From positions 94,080,132 through 94,144,131 of the forward strand of contig OY856186.1 of NCBI GenBank assembly GCA_963693315.1: a stretch of 64,000 bases of DNA, read 5' to 3'. This DNA is from Diogma glabrata. Taxonomy: Eukaryota; Arthropoda; Insecta; Diptera; Cylindrotomidae. Position numbers and translations under genes: made by a program. The notes under the pieces were generated by a model. It was not told where the DNA came from. It saw nothing but the letters and a program-made list of their open reading frames with translations, and did no database searches. Below, in pieces: positions 22,748 to 33,386 of this stretch (its first letter is position 1; the number at the start of each line of letters is the position of its first letter).

Positions 22748-23760
22748 TCACAAAGGCCCGTCGTCCGTTGGCGGAAGCTTCCCATCTTTGGCGTGCATCA
22801 GTTGGTCTAGAACGACTCCAAGATACCTCAGGTGCTGGCCAAATTTTATGATCCGTTCACAAACTTGGATATCGATACTTCCCACCACTTCTCTGCTACC
22901 CATTATTACGACTTCCGGCTTGTGATCGGCCAACTCTAGTCCTCTATTGTACAGCCATGCTCTAACGCTGGTTATGGTCTGGTTACACTTGCTAGTAATA
23001 TCCGTCAGGTTTTTGGCTACAACTATGGCAATGTCATCTGCATAGTTGATAATCGTTGTTTGTTTGATGTCACGTACTATGAGAACACCATCGTACATGA
23101 AGTTTCATAACAGTGGTCCAAGGACCGATCCTTGTGGTACTCCTCCTGCTATATTGTGTTTCGGGCATGCTTTGGTATCATAGACCAGAGTTCTTTGCGT
23201 AAAATAACTGGGTATTATACGTAACAGGTAGTCAGCTACGTGCAGTTCGTCTAGGATTTGATTCCAGTTGGCAGAGTTAAAGGTATTATTAACATTCACA
23301 GTGACAACAGTACAGTATTGTTTTTCACCCTCTAGTCATATTTTACCACTCAATGCGTTATGCGCTATCGATCATACTGCAGAGATTGCATAAATGGTAG
23401 AGCATTTCTTTCTAAAAAACCAAACTCCCGGCCAGACTACCCCACTCGCCTTCAGTATGTTGCTCAAATCAAGTACCAACAATTCTCTCAAAGATCTTTC
23501 CAGTAGCGTCCATCATTCACACTGGGCGATAGAACGTAAGTTAGTCTGGCTGGTGTCTTATCACCTTTTGCTTAAAGCACAAGGCGTTGGCGCATCCAAT
23601 CCTCAGGAAATATTCCTTCTCTCAGGCACGCAGTGTAGATATTTTCGAATATCGTCGGCTTCTTCTTAATCATTGTTTTTAAAACGATATTTGAGATGCT
23701 GTTTAGACGGCCGTGCTGTTGACAGATAATCCAGACATAATTTCAGCCATTATATCTGGG
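22748..23760 (-). pseudogene. R1-like LINE reverse transcriptase relic
   Basis: Fragments in order are a finger-region remnant ending QRLVL and YWKDL (about 23500-23640), NNTFNSANWNQIL (motif A area, about 23290), HNIAGGVPQGSVLGPLL (motif B, ending 23105), and NYADDIAIVVAKNLTDI (catalytic YADD, about 23030) followed by LRYLGVVLDQ. Two open pieces (23105-23299 and 22748-23098) are separated by one frameshift. It catalysed target-primed reverse transcription in the live element. Confidence 0.8.
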
Positions 23761-23845
23761 CACACTGGTCCAGCTAATTGAACACCCATTAGTTTCGTGA
23801 GTACAATTTTGTACGCACTTCCCCATGGGTTATTCTGAACAACAT

Positions 23846-24400
23846 CTATGAGACACTGGAATGATCTGCTATTACTATTAGGAATTGTTTTCGCAATTCT
23901 TTCCCCTCTTTCCTCAAACGGGCAATGTATTCAGTCCACCAGAATACTGGGTTCTGTCCGTTACCGTTGCCTTTACACGGTATAGTTGCATCACAGGTGC
24001 TTGTGAGATATCTCCCAATAAATTTAGCATCTTCGTATGTAATTCTCAATTTCCACCCATTTTGCTGCGCCTTCCGCTTGAATTGGCGCCATTCAAACCG
24101 CTGTGATTGCTGGGTTTTAAATATAGTAGTACAACGATCACTATGCGTATACAAGTCAGACCCCTCCATTGTGCTCGTCTCGAGTGTCCCACTTGCAAAA
24201 ATTATATGGTTGAGCAGAACCAGATCAAGTCTGGCAAATGCCTCAAGCAGTTTCCTACCCTCTAGGGGTAGCACGTTTACTTCCGCATTCAAGGACCCAA
24301 GTGCTAAAATCACTTGCAATTCTAGTGCGTACTAGCTTCTAACGTCTGATATTAGTCGGTCAAGTGTCCCTTCGAATTCGCCCAGTGAAGTGCTAGGAGG
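23846..24400 (-). pseudogene. R1-like LINE endonuclease relic
   Basis: The open stretch 23846-24319 contains LLEAFARLDLVLLNH and, further on, FWWTEYIARLRKEGKEL. These correspond to the second half of the APE endonuclease and the linker to the RT. The N-terminal catalytic half is broken up. Confidence 0.6.
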
Positions 24401-24659
24401 AATTTAGCAGTTGTAGAAGTGGACACCTTTGATTTTGGCATAGACGAAACCCTCATGCTGAGGTCTAGATCTACGTGCACAAATCAATGCCACGTTCACT
24501 TTCTGGTCTCTAACGATCTGTGTCAGTAGGTCTTTTGCCGCCTCGCAGTAGTTAAGATTTAATATGGATACTCTGAAACATTACGGGCAAAAGTCTGCTT
24601 AAGCGCTCTTTTGTAAGCTGAGCATTTGCTGCTTCCTGTTGAGTGCCCATTACTCTCTG

Positions 24660-25270
24660 TGGTTCCCCGCAGGCAAAGATCATATTTATGGGGCCCCGCA
24701 GGCTCTCGATTTATGTCCTATTCCTCCGCATCTAAAACATATCGTTTGATTCAAATCACTTTTGCAGTGCCTTGGTACAATGCTACATGACCGTAGTCAA
24801 GACATATAAAACAGCGCGTTGGAGTGACTTCTACCGTCCAATTCGGATGTGTCCACACGCAACAAGCGCTTGCGCTGATCGTTCAGGAAGCCGATAATTG
24901 CCGTCTGAGTCCCGTCTCGCATTTCCTTCAAAGATTTGATTGTAGTAGTTAGAATAGTAGTTAAATAGACCCAATTGTATAAAATTGGGCTTGGATTGCA
25001 GTACAGATATCTTCCCGCGTTGTCACCTCGTCTATGTCACGACACTTTATAACTGTTTCTTGACACACCGACCTAACACTCGCCGAGTCTCTGAGTGGTC
25101 GTTCTGCGCGCTCTTTAAGCTTTTGATTGTGTTAACCTATTTAGAGTTCAAGAAGGAGCTCGTCTTTCTAATTTTATTGACACAATTCCCGAGCTCAGAT
25201 TCTGATAGGTATGCGTTTTGCCTACAGATACTCGCCACTGTTAACAGTTTTTCCAACTTTGAGACTTCCA
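24660..25270 (-). pseudogene. R1-like LINE gag relic
   Basis: The reverse strand shows KCRDIDEVTTREDICTAI (about 25010-25070), a motif I recognise from R1-type gag proteins. Two CCHC zinc knuckles follow: CFICLDYGH... (broken) and CFRCGGIGHKSRAC (about 24695-24740). The frame is interrupted between these blocks. In live elements this protein binds the retrotransposon RNA. Confidence 0.65.
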
Positions 25271-25439
25271 ACTTTAACAGTTAAGCATTAATTTTATTTT
25301 TAAATATCATGATACATATCGGGGAATAAATATCGTGATATATGTCAATGATATATGTATCGGATATGTCATGTCTACCTTGCCTTTTATAGGTAGTCGA
25401 GAAAAACTTGGAATATCTCTTTTGGCATCGTGTTGTTTA

Positions 25440-26150
25440 ACGACTTATTTAGAATGTTCGAGTTAAAAACTGAAAATCTGAAGTTTCAAATTTCATCTAG
25501 CGGGTAGCCAGTCGTCCAGAAAGATGTTTTTGTGACCTTAGCCATCTAAAGATTGAATGGTCCGTTATAATCGTAAACAACGATGCTTGCACACATTGTC
25601 TAAAAAAATTTCGCCTACAGTTGAACAGTTTCTTTGTTGCTGAATTACATTAAAGTTATCGGAGTTTCTTGGTCTTGCTCGTCGCGCTGATAGATCTCAT
25701 TTCCGGTTCCATTTGTCGATGCATCGCATTGTATATAGAACCGTTTTTAAAAAATTCGGGTTTTTAAAACTGAACCTGTCACCTGAGACTCGAGAGCTAA
25801 TATTAAGTTTTCAAAATCATAGTTTGCTTCAATATTACATGTTCACAGTTCAGTGAATAGAGACACGAGTGTTGAATAATTGTTTATAAAACTTTTGTAC
25901 TAACCAGTTATACCAAGGAATTTTCGTATTTGCCGCTTAATTTCAGTTATAACTCTAAAACTGACTTCGACATTACTGGTTAAATCAAGGCATTTGAGAC
26001 GATTTACGACGCAAAGGTAACAAGTTAATCATTCCAGTAAACAAAACCAGGTTCGGAGAGAGTGCAAGTGCTTACTTTATACATAAGTCGACATAGTTTT
26101 TTGAGGGCGTAGCATAAACCAAATGGCATTACCACAAATTAGCTTCTTAA
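25440..26150 (-). pseudogene. Ty3/gypsy pol relic
   Basis: Reverse-strand pieces match gypsy pol in order. VMPFGLCYAL and FVYWND (about 26050-26140) are a degraded RT catalytic box, where the intact element at 41060-41182 has VMPFGLCNAP and FVYLDD. RQIRKFLGITG (about 25930) follows. QCDASTNGTG (RNase H, about 25720) comes next, and a damaged second RNase H block lies at about 25480-25560. It resembles the intact element's pol, so it may be an old relative. There are many stops. Confidence 0.7.
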
Positions 26151-26151
26151 T

Positions 26152-26415
26152 ATGGACGGGTCTACGCCACAGAAGCACTCGGAACTCAATTCCGACCAAG
26201 GACCATTACAACAATTTCAACGAAAGGTGCAAATCCGACGCTCCATGTTTTTGGTAAAGAATCAGCTGTCACTAGCCTCACTGCTTCAAACACTCCTCGT
26301 CATGGCTGGTATTGAAAGAAATCTGGGACCAACTAGAACATGGCACTGTACAATATGTAAAAATAACTTAAGAGCAAATACAACATCTATTCAGTGTAAT
26401 ACTTGCAAGGTGTAA
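26152..26415 (+). pseudogene. LINE N-terminal fragment with 2A-like and Cys-cluster motifs
   Basis: The open frame encodes LASLLQTLLVMAGIERNLGP, then WHCTICKNNL and TTSIQCNTCK. Several arthropod LINEs carry a hydrophobic stretch ending in a 2A-like D.E.NPGP motif followed by a PHD-like Cys cluster, and this is a plausible degraded version (GIERNLGP). The Cys cluster breaks off at 26415. No RT or endonuclease follows. The family cannot be fixed. Confidence 0.45.
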
Positions 26416-26429
26416 CACTTGAAATGAAA

Positions 26430-26750
26430 AGAAAAATCGTTTTTTGTTCCGCGAACCAGTAGGTGGCAGATCCTCTCATTGACCAGGATAAATTTCATCA
26501 CGACTTATTATATGCGTGCACCCAAAGAGAGCTAGTACCAAATTCTCTTCGAGAAGGGTGACCACTACTATAGACTAGAGAGTAACTATTCAAATCTTCT
26601 TTTCCAATTAAGTATTGACCGACGGCTGTCTAATTTCTTGCAAAGCAATGGCATCCATTCTATACCACTCAGCCTCTCTTTCTAGACTCTTGAAAGCATC
26701 AAGGACACGTTCCGATTCGGTAGTCTGGTCCTTTTTCACGTCCAGGTAAA
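26430..26750 (-). pseudogene. RTE-type endonuclease relic
   Basis: On the minus strand RMDAIALQEIRQPSV (about 26640-26690) resembles the LQE.RW block of RTE endonucleases. Downstream come a GTS block and, in another frame, KFILVNERICHLLV (about 26450-26500), the matching NER block. Stops separate them. The fit is by motif order only. Confidence 0.5.
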
Positions 26751-28274
26751 ATTTTCTTTTTGTTTACAGGTCTTTTATTCTTTTTCTGGTTTCTATTTTT
26801 AACAGTTTTTTTCCGAAGTGAATGTGCTCAGTTCCTCAAACCTAACCAAAATCTTCGTGAATGGATCCGTTATGATCATATAAGGATATCAGCAAACCCT
26901 TTTTACATGTCTTTTAGCTGGCCACTTGATCCAAGACAGACGCCCGCTGCAAACTGCCTCCACCATGGAGAACAAACGCTTGAGTGATGTAGCATAATTG
27001 AATTTAACAAACTTGTTTTTTAAATTATTTGAGACTAATCCCATTATGAGAAGTTGCCGAAAAATTGATGACTAAATTTGAGCCAATGCAAGTATCAAAA
27101 CACAAGTTAAATAAAATTGTGTAAAAACAGAAACCTTAAGTTCATTTTCATCAAAAAGTCTTTTTCTCCTATCAAAATGAATCTTGTCCTAAAAATTGTT
27201 CAAAAAGCTCTCAATTTTATCTTTCTATCAAATCTATCTTCAGATCAAATCAACCTATCTCATTTTTTTAGTAATGTTAATACTCAAAAATTATCTCTAC
27301 CTCTTCAATTACATACATGAAATATTAAATTATTTTTGCAAATGTAAATAAAAAATGAAACGAATTTGTAACTGTAATGTTTGTGCCCTGGATGTATGAT
27401 GTAAGTTTAGTTTTGTTTGTTGAAATCTGAATTTCGTTTTGTTATACGCAAACAAGTGTTTGAGGGTTCTTTCTTTCTTAAAACCATGTAAACTCAAAAT
27501 GCAAATGTGTATCAATAAAAAAGTACACTATAAAAATCATTATATATGTATATATATTCCTTTCATTTTTATTAAAAATAAAAATCGATTTCACATGTAC
27601 GTGTATGCATGTGTGTCGTTTTATATTTTTGTTTGTTGGATTCACCTTTTTGTTTTTGTTTCTTTTTTTTTGCTTTTAAAAAAATAAAACTAACCAAAAA
27701 ACTTTAGAAAATGACAGGTGTCAAAAATATATGCAAATTTTTTATTAAATGTATGTTGTTTAGAATTACGTGTTGAAAAAATTAAATAATACAGAAAAAG
27801 GTGTTATTTAAAAAAAATAATATAAAAGTGTATATCTAAATAATTGGAAAAAAAATAATAAAATTCAGTGACATGACATGGAAACAGAAATTCACTCAAA
27901 CACCCGAATAATTCAACATACATCAGGTGAGCAACTCATCAATATGATTTTAATTTGATAATAGTATTGTATTAATGAGCTAAATTATTAATTAATTTTT
28001 TGATTATGTTACCGATTATTATGATTGCTTTTATTACAACAAAATAATTTGTTTTACTTTCACTTGAATTGTGTTTGATTTATGTGCAAGGATTAGTTTG
28101 TAAAATGCGTTACCTCAACATATCTATAGGATTTTTTTGGATTTAAACCTGATATTCGCATATCCAGTAATGTTTGCTCACAATTTTTAAAATTACTTAC
28201 TTAAATAAAACTAAAGTTATGCGAAATCGTGACCCAATCCATACAATGTTGTACAACTGGTCCATTACGGACGA
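26751..28274. other. Intergenic, no gene seen
   Basis: Mostly AT-rich. A good 5' splice-site consensus (CAG|GTGAGC) lies at about 27925, after about 60 bp of non-repetitive sequence. No coding or promoter evidence goes with it. Open frames here show no motif. Confidence 0.4.
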
Positions 28275-28341
28275 ATGAAGAACTAAGTAAACAATAAATC
28301 CTATCACATAATGAAATACGACATTAACCAATATTCATTAT
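28275..28341 (+). repeat. Short dispersed repeat, copy 1
   Basis: About 65 bp containing AAACAATAAATCCTATCA and CCAATATTCATTAT. It matches 49335-49405 (same strand) and 31720-31790 (opposite strand). It abuts the TIR of the next element. Confidence 0.6.
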
Positions 28342-28884
28342 TAGTCCAGGAAAATTAGTCAAATAAAGGCAAGTATCTCGGAATGAGAGATAGTCGGCTG
28401 TAAACATGTATAAACCTTTATTTTGGCACCCTAAATCTTGTCTCAAAACCTACTTATCGTAGGGTGTCTGCGTCTACAGATTTTCCAAGGTCAAAGGTAA
28501 AAAAATCGATTTTATACACATTTATTGCAAATATCTCGTTTCCTATGGGCTTTATGCTATTTGTATATATAATAAATATTGTAGAGGATTAAATTCTCTA
28601 CAACTTTTGTTTGAACATTTTTTATATATTGAACCATTTTTGAGATAGAGAGCAGAGCGCGCGCAGTGTTTAACTATTTAGAGTATCATTCGAGGTCAAC
28701 CTGTAGTCTCGATTTAAAACATGCTGTATAAAGTTTATAAATTATTGATAAATAAATGATTCTAAATAATTTGCATTTTTAATTAACTATTACGTTATAG
28801 TTAATATTTTTTTCCATAATTCAGTATCTATTCATTTAATAACACTTTCCTACTCGTGTAATTATAAAGTTATTAAGGGAAATA
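28342..28884 (+). repeat. Left terminal inverted repeat (~540 bp)
   Basis: It pairs with 30191-30724 over almost its whole length, including TACGATAAGTAGGTTTTGAG-type, GAGCAGAGCGCGCGCAGTG and GTTATAGTTAATATT segments. Small indels occur near the outer end. Confidence 0.9.
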
Positions 28885-29059
28885 CTTTAATTATTTTTTA
28901 ATTCTAATATAATTTATACTATTTACTTCCTAACTAAATAAAAAGAAAAGAATTAAATTTTTAATTATGGTTTTTATTGAAAAATACCGTTCCACACATA
29001 TATGAACGTTGAAATTTAAAAATTGAATAATAATAATAAAAAAACTACAAGTTCTAATT

Positions 29060-29386
29060 TCAATTTTCTTCTTCTTCATCATTGTCTTCCAGTCGCTGTA
29101 AAATTTCAAATTCCTCTGTGTTCTCGTCTTCAATGTCATTTGTCTGTTCTTCCAGGATTTCGGGATCAAAAGTACCGTCTTCATTGATATCACTCTGATA
29201 TGGTGAAGCATTAAGAAAAGCCTGCCCATTACACTGCCCGCAAGCTAAAGAGCACTGCAACCCTGCTTTCCTGCATCCACATCGCGAACCACAACCATTC
29301 TGGCAGTTGCAGAATATTGTGTTAATCAATTCCTCCGGAGCTGGTGGATTCATTGTCATAACAGGTTCCAGGACTTCATCACGCAT
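29060..29386 (-). pseudogene. CXC (tesmin-type) C-terminal part of the long-TIR element gene
   Basis: The open frame encodes APEELINTIFCNCQNGCGSR then CGCRKAGLQCSLACGQC, a dense Cys cluster of the CXC type, and an acidic tail of Asp/Glu. It continues the gene at 29416-30105 after a frameshift and stops between 29386 and 29416. CXC modules bind zinc and often DNA. A diverged second copy of this end lies at 3430-3700. Confidence 0.65.
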
Positions 29387-29415
29387 TATTCTTTATATAA
29401 TTCTGGGGTTCTAAG

Positions 29416-30105
29416 TCATGCCCTAACCAAGTCTGAACTTGATAATAAACACGCTTGAAATATTGGTGCTGCACTCGTTGGTGGAAGATTTGATAACTGC
29501 ACAGGTTTATGCAGTTTTGTTAATTTGAACTGTGCATAGCGAAGACGATTGATACAGTCCTCAGATTTTGGAGCATTATAGATTGCCAACAAGGTTCGCA
29601 CTCCATTCTCAAATAATGATTGAACTGGGCAATTTTCTTCTTCAAATGCTGCAGCAATTTGATCCAAATTCGGAAGTCTCTCTAGTGTTTTTACAAAAGT
29701 TTTTTTTCCTTTTCTAAAGAGCGCAGAAGTCGTGTCACAACCACTTATTGCGTGCAGAAACAATAAGTGTTTTTTAAAACGAGGATATTTATCAAAACTT
29801 TTGGAACAGTATATTTCAGTTTTTACATTTCCTTTGCCAACTTTTTTAAAGAAAATTTCTTGTTGATGAGATATGGTACGCCCAATTAAAATAACAAATA
29901 AATCTATATCTTCTCCTATTATAACAGCAGTTTTTTTACTTTTGGATTCATCAATAGCTGTTTCAATAATAAGAACATCCGCATCATCTCTGGCCTGTTT
30001 TGTTGTGATATTAACAGCTTGAAATTTTTCAATAAGCATATTGATTAGCTTTTTTTTATTATTTCGATTTGATAGAAATTTGTCTTGGGTAATAGGTACA
30101 ACCAT
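29416..30105 (-). pseudogene. Possible FEN/PIN-like nuclease part of the long-TIR element gene
   Basis: The 229-codon frame starts MVVPITQDKFLSN and contains ARDDADVLIIETAI, then AVIIGEDIDLFVILIG, then LFLHAISGCDTTSALFRKGK. The spaced acidic residues followed by GCD and a K-rich helix resemble the FEN/XPG branch of PIN-like nucleases, where GCDY follows the catalytic acids. That assignment is inference. I recall uncharacterised arthropod proteins with the same GCDTTS motif and a CXC tail. Homologues extend further N-terminally than this frame. The frame ends at LVRA, near where homologues continue, so it is broken on both sides. Confidence 0.55.
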
Positions 30106-30190
30106 GGTTTCGCCGACAAACTTCGCTCCTTACGGGAAATTTCATCCTCGTGAAGAATTGCCATCATTCTAAGCTCATACAAGAATTTAC

Positions 30191-30724
30191 TATTTCCTTA
30201 ATAACTTTATAATTATACGAGTAGGTAAGTATTATTAAATGAATAGATACTGAATTATGGAAAAAAATATTAACTATAACGTAATAGTTAATAAAAAATG
30301 CAAATTATTTAGAATCATTTATTTATCAATAATTTATAAACTTTATACAGCATGTTTTAAATCAAGACTACAGGTTGACCTCGAATGATACTCTAAATAG
30401 TTAAACACTGCGCGCGCTCTGCTCTCTATCTCAAAAATGGTTCAATATATAAAAAAATGTTTAAACAGAAGTTGTAGAGAATTTAATCCTCTACAATATT
30501 TATTATATATACAAATAGCATAAAGCCCATAGGAAACGAGATATTTGCAATAAATGTGTATGAAATCGATTTTTTTACCTTTGACCTTGGAAAATCTGTA
30601 GACGCGGACACCCTACGATAAGTAGGTTTTGAGACAAGATTTAGGGAGCCAAAATAAAGGTTTATACAAGTTTACAGCCAACTATCTCTCATTCCGAGGT
30701 GAAACCCCTAATATTCCTGGACTA
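30191..30724 (-). repeat. Right terminal inverted repeat (~540 bp)
   Basis: Inverted partner of 28342-28884. Its outer end reads CCTGGACTA. Confidence 0.9.
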
Positions 30725-30825
30725 TATAGTATTGAGGAAAACCAAAGGGTTAGAAATGTGACTGTAGAAGTCACCCAAAAGACATTGATTTGCCTATACG
30801 TGTAGGTCGTAACTAGGGCCGGGAA

Positions 30826-31160
30826 AAAATATCGATATATCGATAATTATCGATATATCGATATCGGAATGATAATTATCGATATATCGATATAGGAAGG
30901 ATAATTATCGATATATCGATATCGGAATGATAATTATCGATAATATCGATAGTATTAATATATCGATAAATCAATATATCGATAATATCGATATTATCGA
31001 TATATCGATATTATCGTTATATCAATATTATCGATATATCGATATTATCGACATATCGATATTATCGATAATTTCGATATATCGATATATTGATATACTG
31101 ATATATGTATTAATATACTGATATATGGATATATCGGTTTTATAAATATTTTTTTATATC
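30826..31160. repeat. TATCGATA-type microsatellite array
   Basis: About 330 bp of degenerate TATCGATA/ATTATCGATAT repeats. The left flank reads CTAGGGCCGGGAAAAAATAT. A similar array with a related flank in the opposite orientation is at 50095-50395. Open frames in both arrays (Ile/Asp/Tyr repeats) are artefacts. Confidence 0.9.
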
Positions 31161-31719
31161 GATATTTGTGCTCTATACACTTTATTTAAACCATTTTGCG
31201 TTACATAATGCCCTCCATTATTTCAATATTATTATTACATAGTAACTAGTAAGTACACCTATCCCCCGCTTTACACGGCACTCATTTAACACGTTTTCGA
31301 CTTTACACGGTTTTTGAAACCAAAATTTCCAAAAATAAGATAAAAAAAAAGACAAATTTTGGTATTACACGCACTCGTATCTACTTTATTTTAATTAAAC
31401 CTTCTGGTATACCATTTATGATCATATACATACAGATTGTAATTAAAACAAGAATACAAGAAACTGGTAACAAAAAACGCCTTTGAGTGTTCAAGGCAAA
31501 ATTTTGTAAATACATGTTGATGTAAATCAGCAAAGGGATGTAAGAGATTCTGTTTGTAAATCATTTGATTTTAAGCAATAGATCGTTATTAGCTAGATAC
31601 AAAATGCTTAGGTGTATCAATAGTCATAGTTGATTTGTAAGTAAATAATTCTATCTGTTGACATACGAGTTAACGTGAGATATCATACAACACTGGCAAT
31701 GGCAGTGAGATCTTATTCT

Positions 31720-31790
31720 ATCCTATAATGAAATATTGGGGTCTGTCATTTTTATTAAATGATTGGATTTATTGTTTAGTTATCAATTCA
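31720..31790 (-). repeat. Short dispersed repeat, copy 2
   Basis: Reverse complement contains AACTAAACAATAAATCCAAT and CCAATATTTCATTATAGGAT, matching 28275-28341 and 49335-49405. Confidence 0.6.
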
Positions 31791-31950
31791 AAAAAATTTA
31801 AAGAACACAAACAATAAAAATTAGCGTCCATCAACATCGTTGAACGCATGTTGTTGCGGTAACCGTGATGTTAAAAGTTTTTATTTGTTGTTTTGATACA
31901 TATTGTAATTCCTACTACACAACCCATTTTATTTAAAAAAAAATAAATTA

Positions 31951-32720
31951 ATGATATGGTTTGAAGACCAAAATCAAAAACGTATTCCAATTGGTACCAA
32001 TATCATAACTAGTAAGACTTTAAAATTTTTGGAATGTGAAACAGTTGCCATCTACTTAAATAGATCTACTCCATCTACTCAAATAAAATGCCTTTTAAGT
32101 TTTATTGCAAGTCATGGTTGGCTCGAAATATTTAAACATGGGCATTTTTTGCAAAAATTTAAAATTAAAAAGCGCATCTGCTGATTTAGATACAGCACAA
32201 CAGTATGTACCCACTAAAATTGACTGAAACTAATTCCGGTACATCTTACTGTCCTGCAGCCAAATTCTGTAACTGTGAAGCGGTGAAGCGTTAAAAATTC
32301 CATCGTTTCTGTTCATTCAAAAACTTATCACTTCACCGCTTCACAATTACAGAATTTGGCTGCTGATCAGGTTTTCAATACTAAAGAGTTATTAGGCTTA
32401 GGTGGCAAAGCGTCCAGGTAAAAAGGAATAAACAAATCTTTCTATTTATTGGAATGCCAATACAAAAGCTTGGTTTAAAGCCACATTGTTCATTGATTTG
32501 TCTCATAACTCTTACGTACCAGAAGTAAAATAGTATTTAATCAAAATAATATTTAAGGTTCTTCTTTTACTGGACAATGCTCCATGTTACCCTCAAGATT
32601 TGCAGCTTGCAAATGGATAAATTGTATTTCTACCCAAAATTAAAGCTTCTTTATTGCAACCATTAAGCCAGAAGATAATAAATAATGCAACTACTTTCAA
32701 CAACATGATCCGAATATTGA
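31951..32720 (+). pseudogene. Tigger transposase relic
   Basis: The first frame (31951-32184) contains SFIASHGWLEIFKHGHFLQK, the second DNA-binding helix of CENP-B/Tigger proteins. After a MITE, broken frames give AWFKATLFIDLSHNSYVPEV, then LLLLDNAPCYPQDLQLANG (second catalytic Asp region), then FLPKIKASLLQPLSQKI. This is the usual Tigger DDE order. Stops (about 32534 and 32618) and the MITE make it non-functional. Confidence 0.85.
32256..32363. mobile_element. 108-bp palindromic MITE inside Tigger
   Basis: Arms of about 33 bp begin GCAGCCAAATTCTGTAA and pair with one mismatch near the tip. The interior is about 40 bp. No clear target duplication. Confidence 0.75.
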
Positions 32721-32865
32721 ACTAGCTCTCCGATTTCTGCGAACTGTCAACGAATTTTTAAGTGAATATGAAGATGTTTGCAAGATTTAACTAAAACGAA
32801 AGCACAATTATTAATTACAGATTTAACTTCCAAGTCGCACCGAACTGAATCAAGTTGTTCAGAAT

Positions 32866-32990
32866 TTTGTGAGCAATTAAACTCAAGTAACTATGGAATT
32901 AATTTGAATTTTTCCAATTCAAAGGGTATGGTTGGAAACATCTCAGAAAAAAACTCTATTTTTCTCTCTTACGTGTTTCGGTTGGGATAA
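32866..32990 (-). repeat. Fragment of the tRNA-like repeat
   Basis: Contains TTTGTGAGCAATTAAACTCA and ends in GTTTCGGTTGGGAT, matching the tail and B-box side of the unit at 10420-10960. The A-box head is missing. Confidence 0.8.
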
Positions 32991-33386
32991 GTTAAGTTAG
33001 GCTTGATTTAGGTCAACATGCTACTATGTGCATGCATAATTACTTTTTATTTTTCTGTGAATTTCTTATTGGTTATGTTACATGTTTCTTTTTGAAAATC
33101 AATTTAACTGTTATGTCGATATCTTATGTGATTAAACTGGTACTTTTATGTTTTACCGAATCTGTTTGTCGCCCAAGAAATGACCAAAAACCCACGTTTT
33201 TCGTTTAACACGGTTTTCCATACAAAATTTATATTTTCGATTAACACGTTTTTATCAGAAACGTATCTACCGTGTAAAACGGGGGATAGGTGTACTGTTT
33301 GCTTCGATTTTTTTTTTTTTTTTTTTAGTAAGAAGTGTTGTGTAGTAGGAATTACAAAATGTGTCACAACAACACATAGATACCTT

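Larger units (their letters stand above)
22370..25290 (-). mobile_element. R1-like LINE relic
   Basis: This is a decayed minus-strand non-LTR element, GC-richer than its surroundings, with parts in R1-clade order: gag (24660-25270), endonuclease (23846-24400), reverse transcriptase (22748-23760) and a C-terminal zinc-finger-like end (about 22370-22650). Every part has stops or frameshifts. No poly(A) or target duplication is clear. Confidence 0.75.
28342..30724 (-). mobile_element. Long-TIR element with a FEN/PIN-like and CXC gene
   Basis: Two inverted arms of about 540 bp (28342-28884 and 30191-30724) are near identical and start TAGTCCAGGAA. They enclose about 1.3 kb with a broken gene on the minus strand. 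Flanking TAT is present on both sides, a possible short duplication that cannot be proven. No known transposase is visible. The gene lacks its N-terminus, so this may be an internally deleted copy. The superfamily is not recognised. Confidence 0.75.
31256..33292 (+). mobile_element. Tigger/pogo-type transposon, inactive
   Basis: Inverted ends CACCTATCCCCCGCTTTAC (left) and GTAAAACGGGGGATAGGTG (right) are flanked by TA on both sides (31254-31255 and 33293-33294), as in the Tc1/mariner-pogo group. A second inverted block AACACG...ACACGG lies inside each end. The 2037-bp element carries a decayed CENP-B-like helix-turn-helix and DDE transposase. It also holds a small MITE (32256-32363), a fragment of the tRNA-like repeat (32866-32990), and a copy of the short dispersed repeat (31720-31790). 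Confidence 0.9.

Noticed and set aside
27915..27935. Host exon ending in CAG|GTGAGC
   Set aside because: A single splice-donor consensus without coding, promoter or acceptor evidence is expected by chance in this length.
28335..30735. TAT target duplication of the long-TIR element
   Set aside because: TAT on both sides in AT-rich DNA is weak and the right flank does not continue the left repeat clearly.
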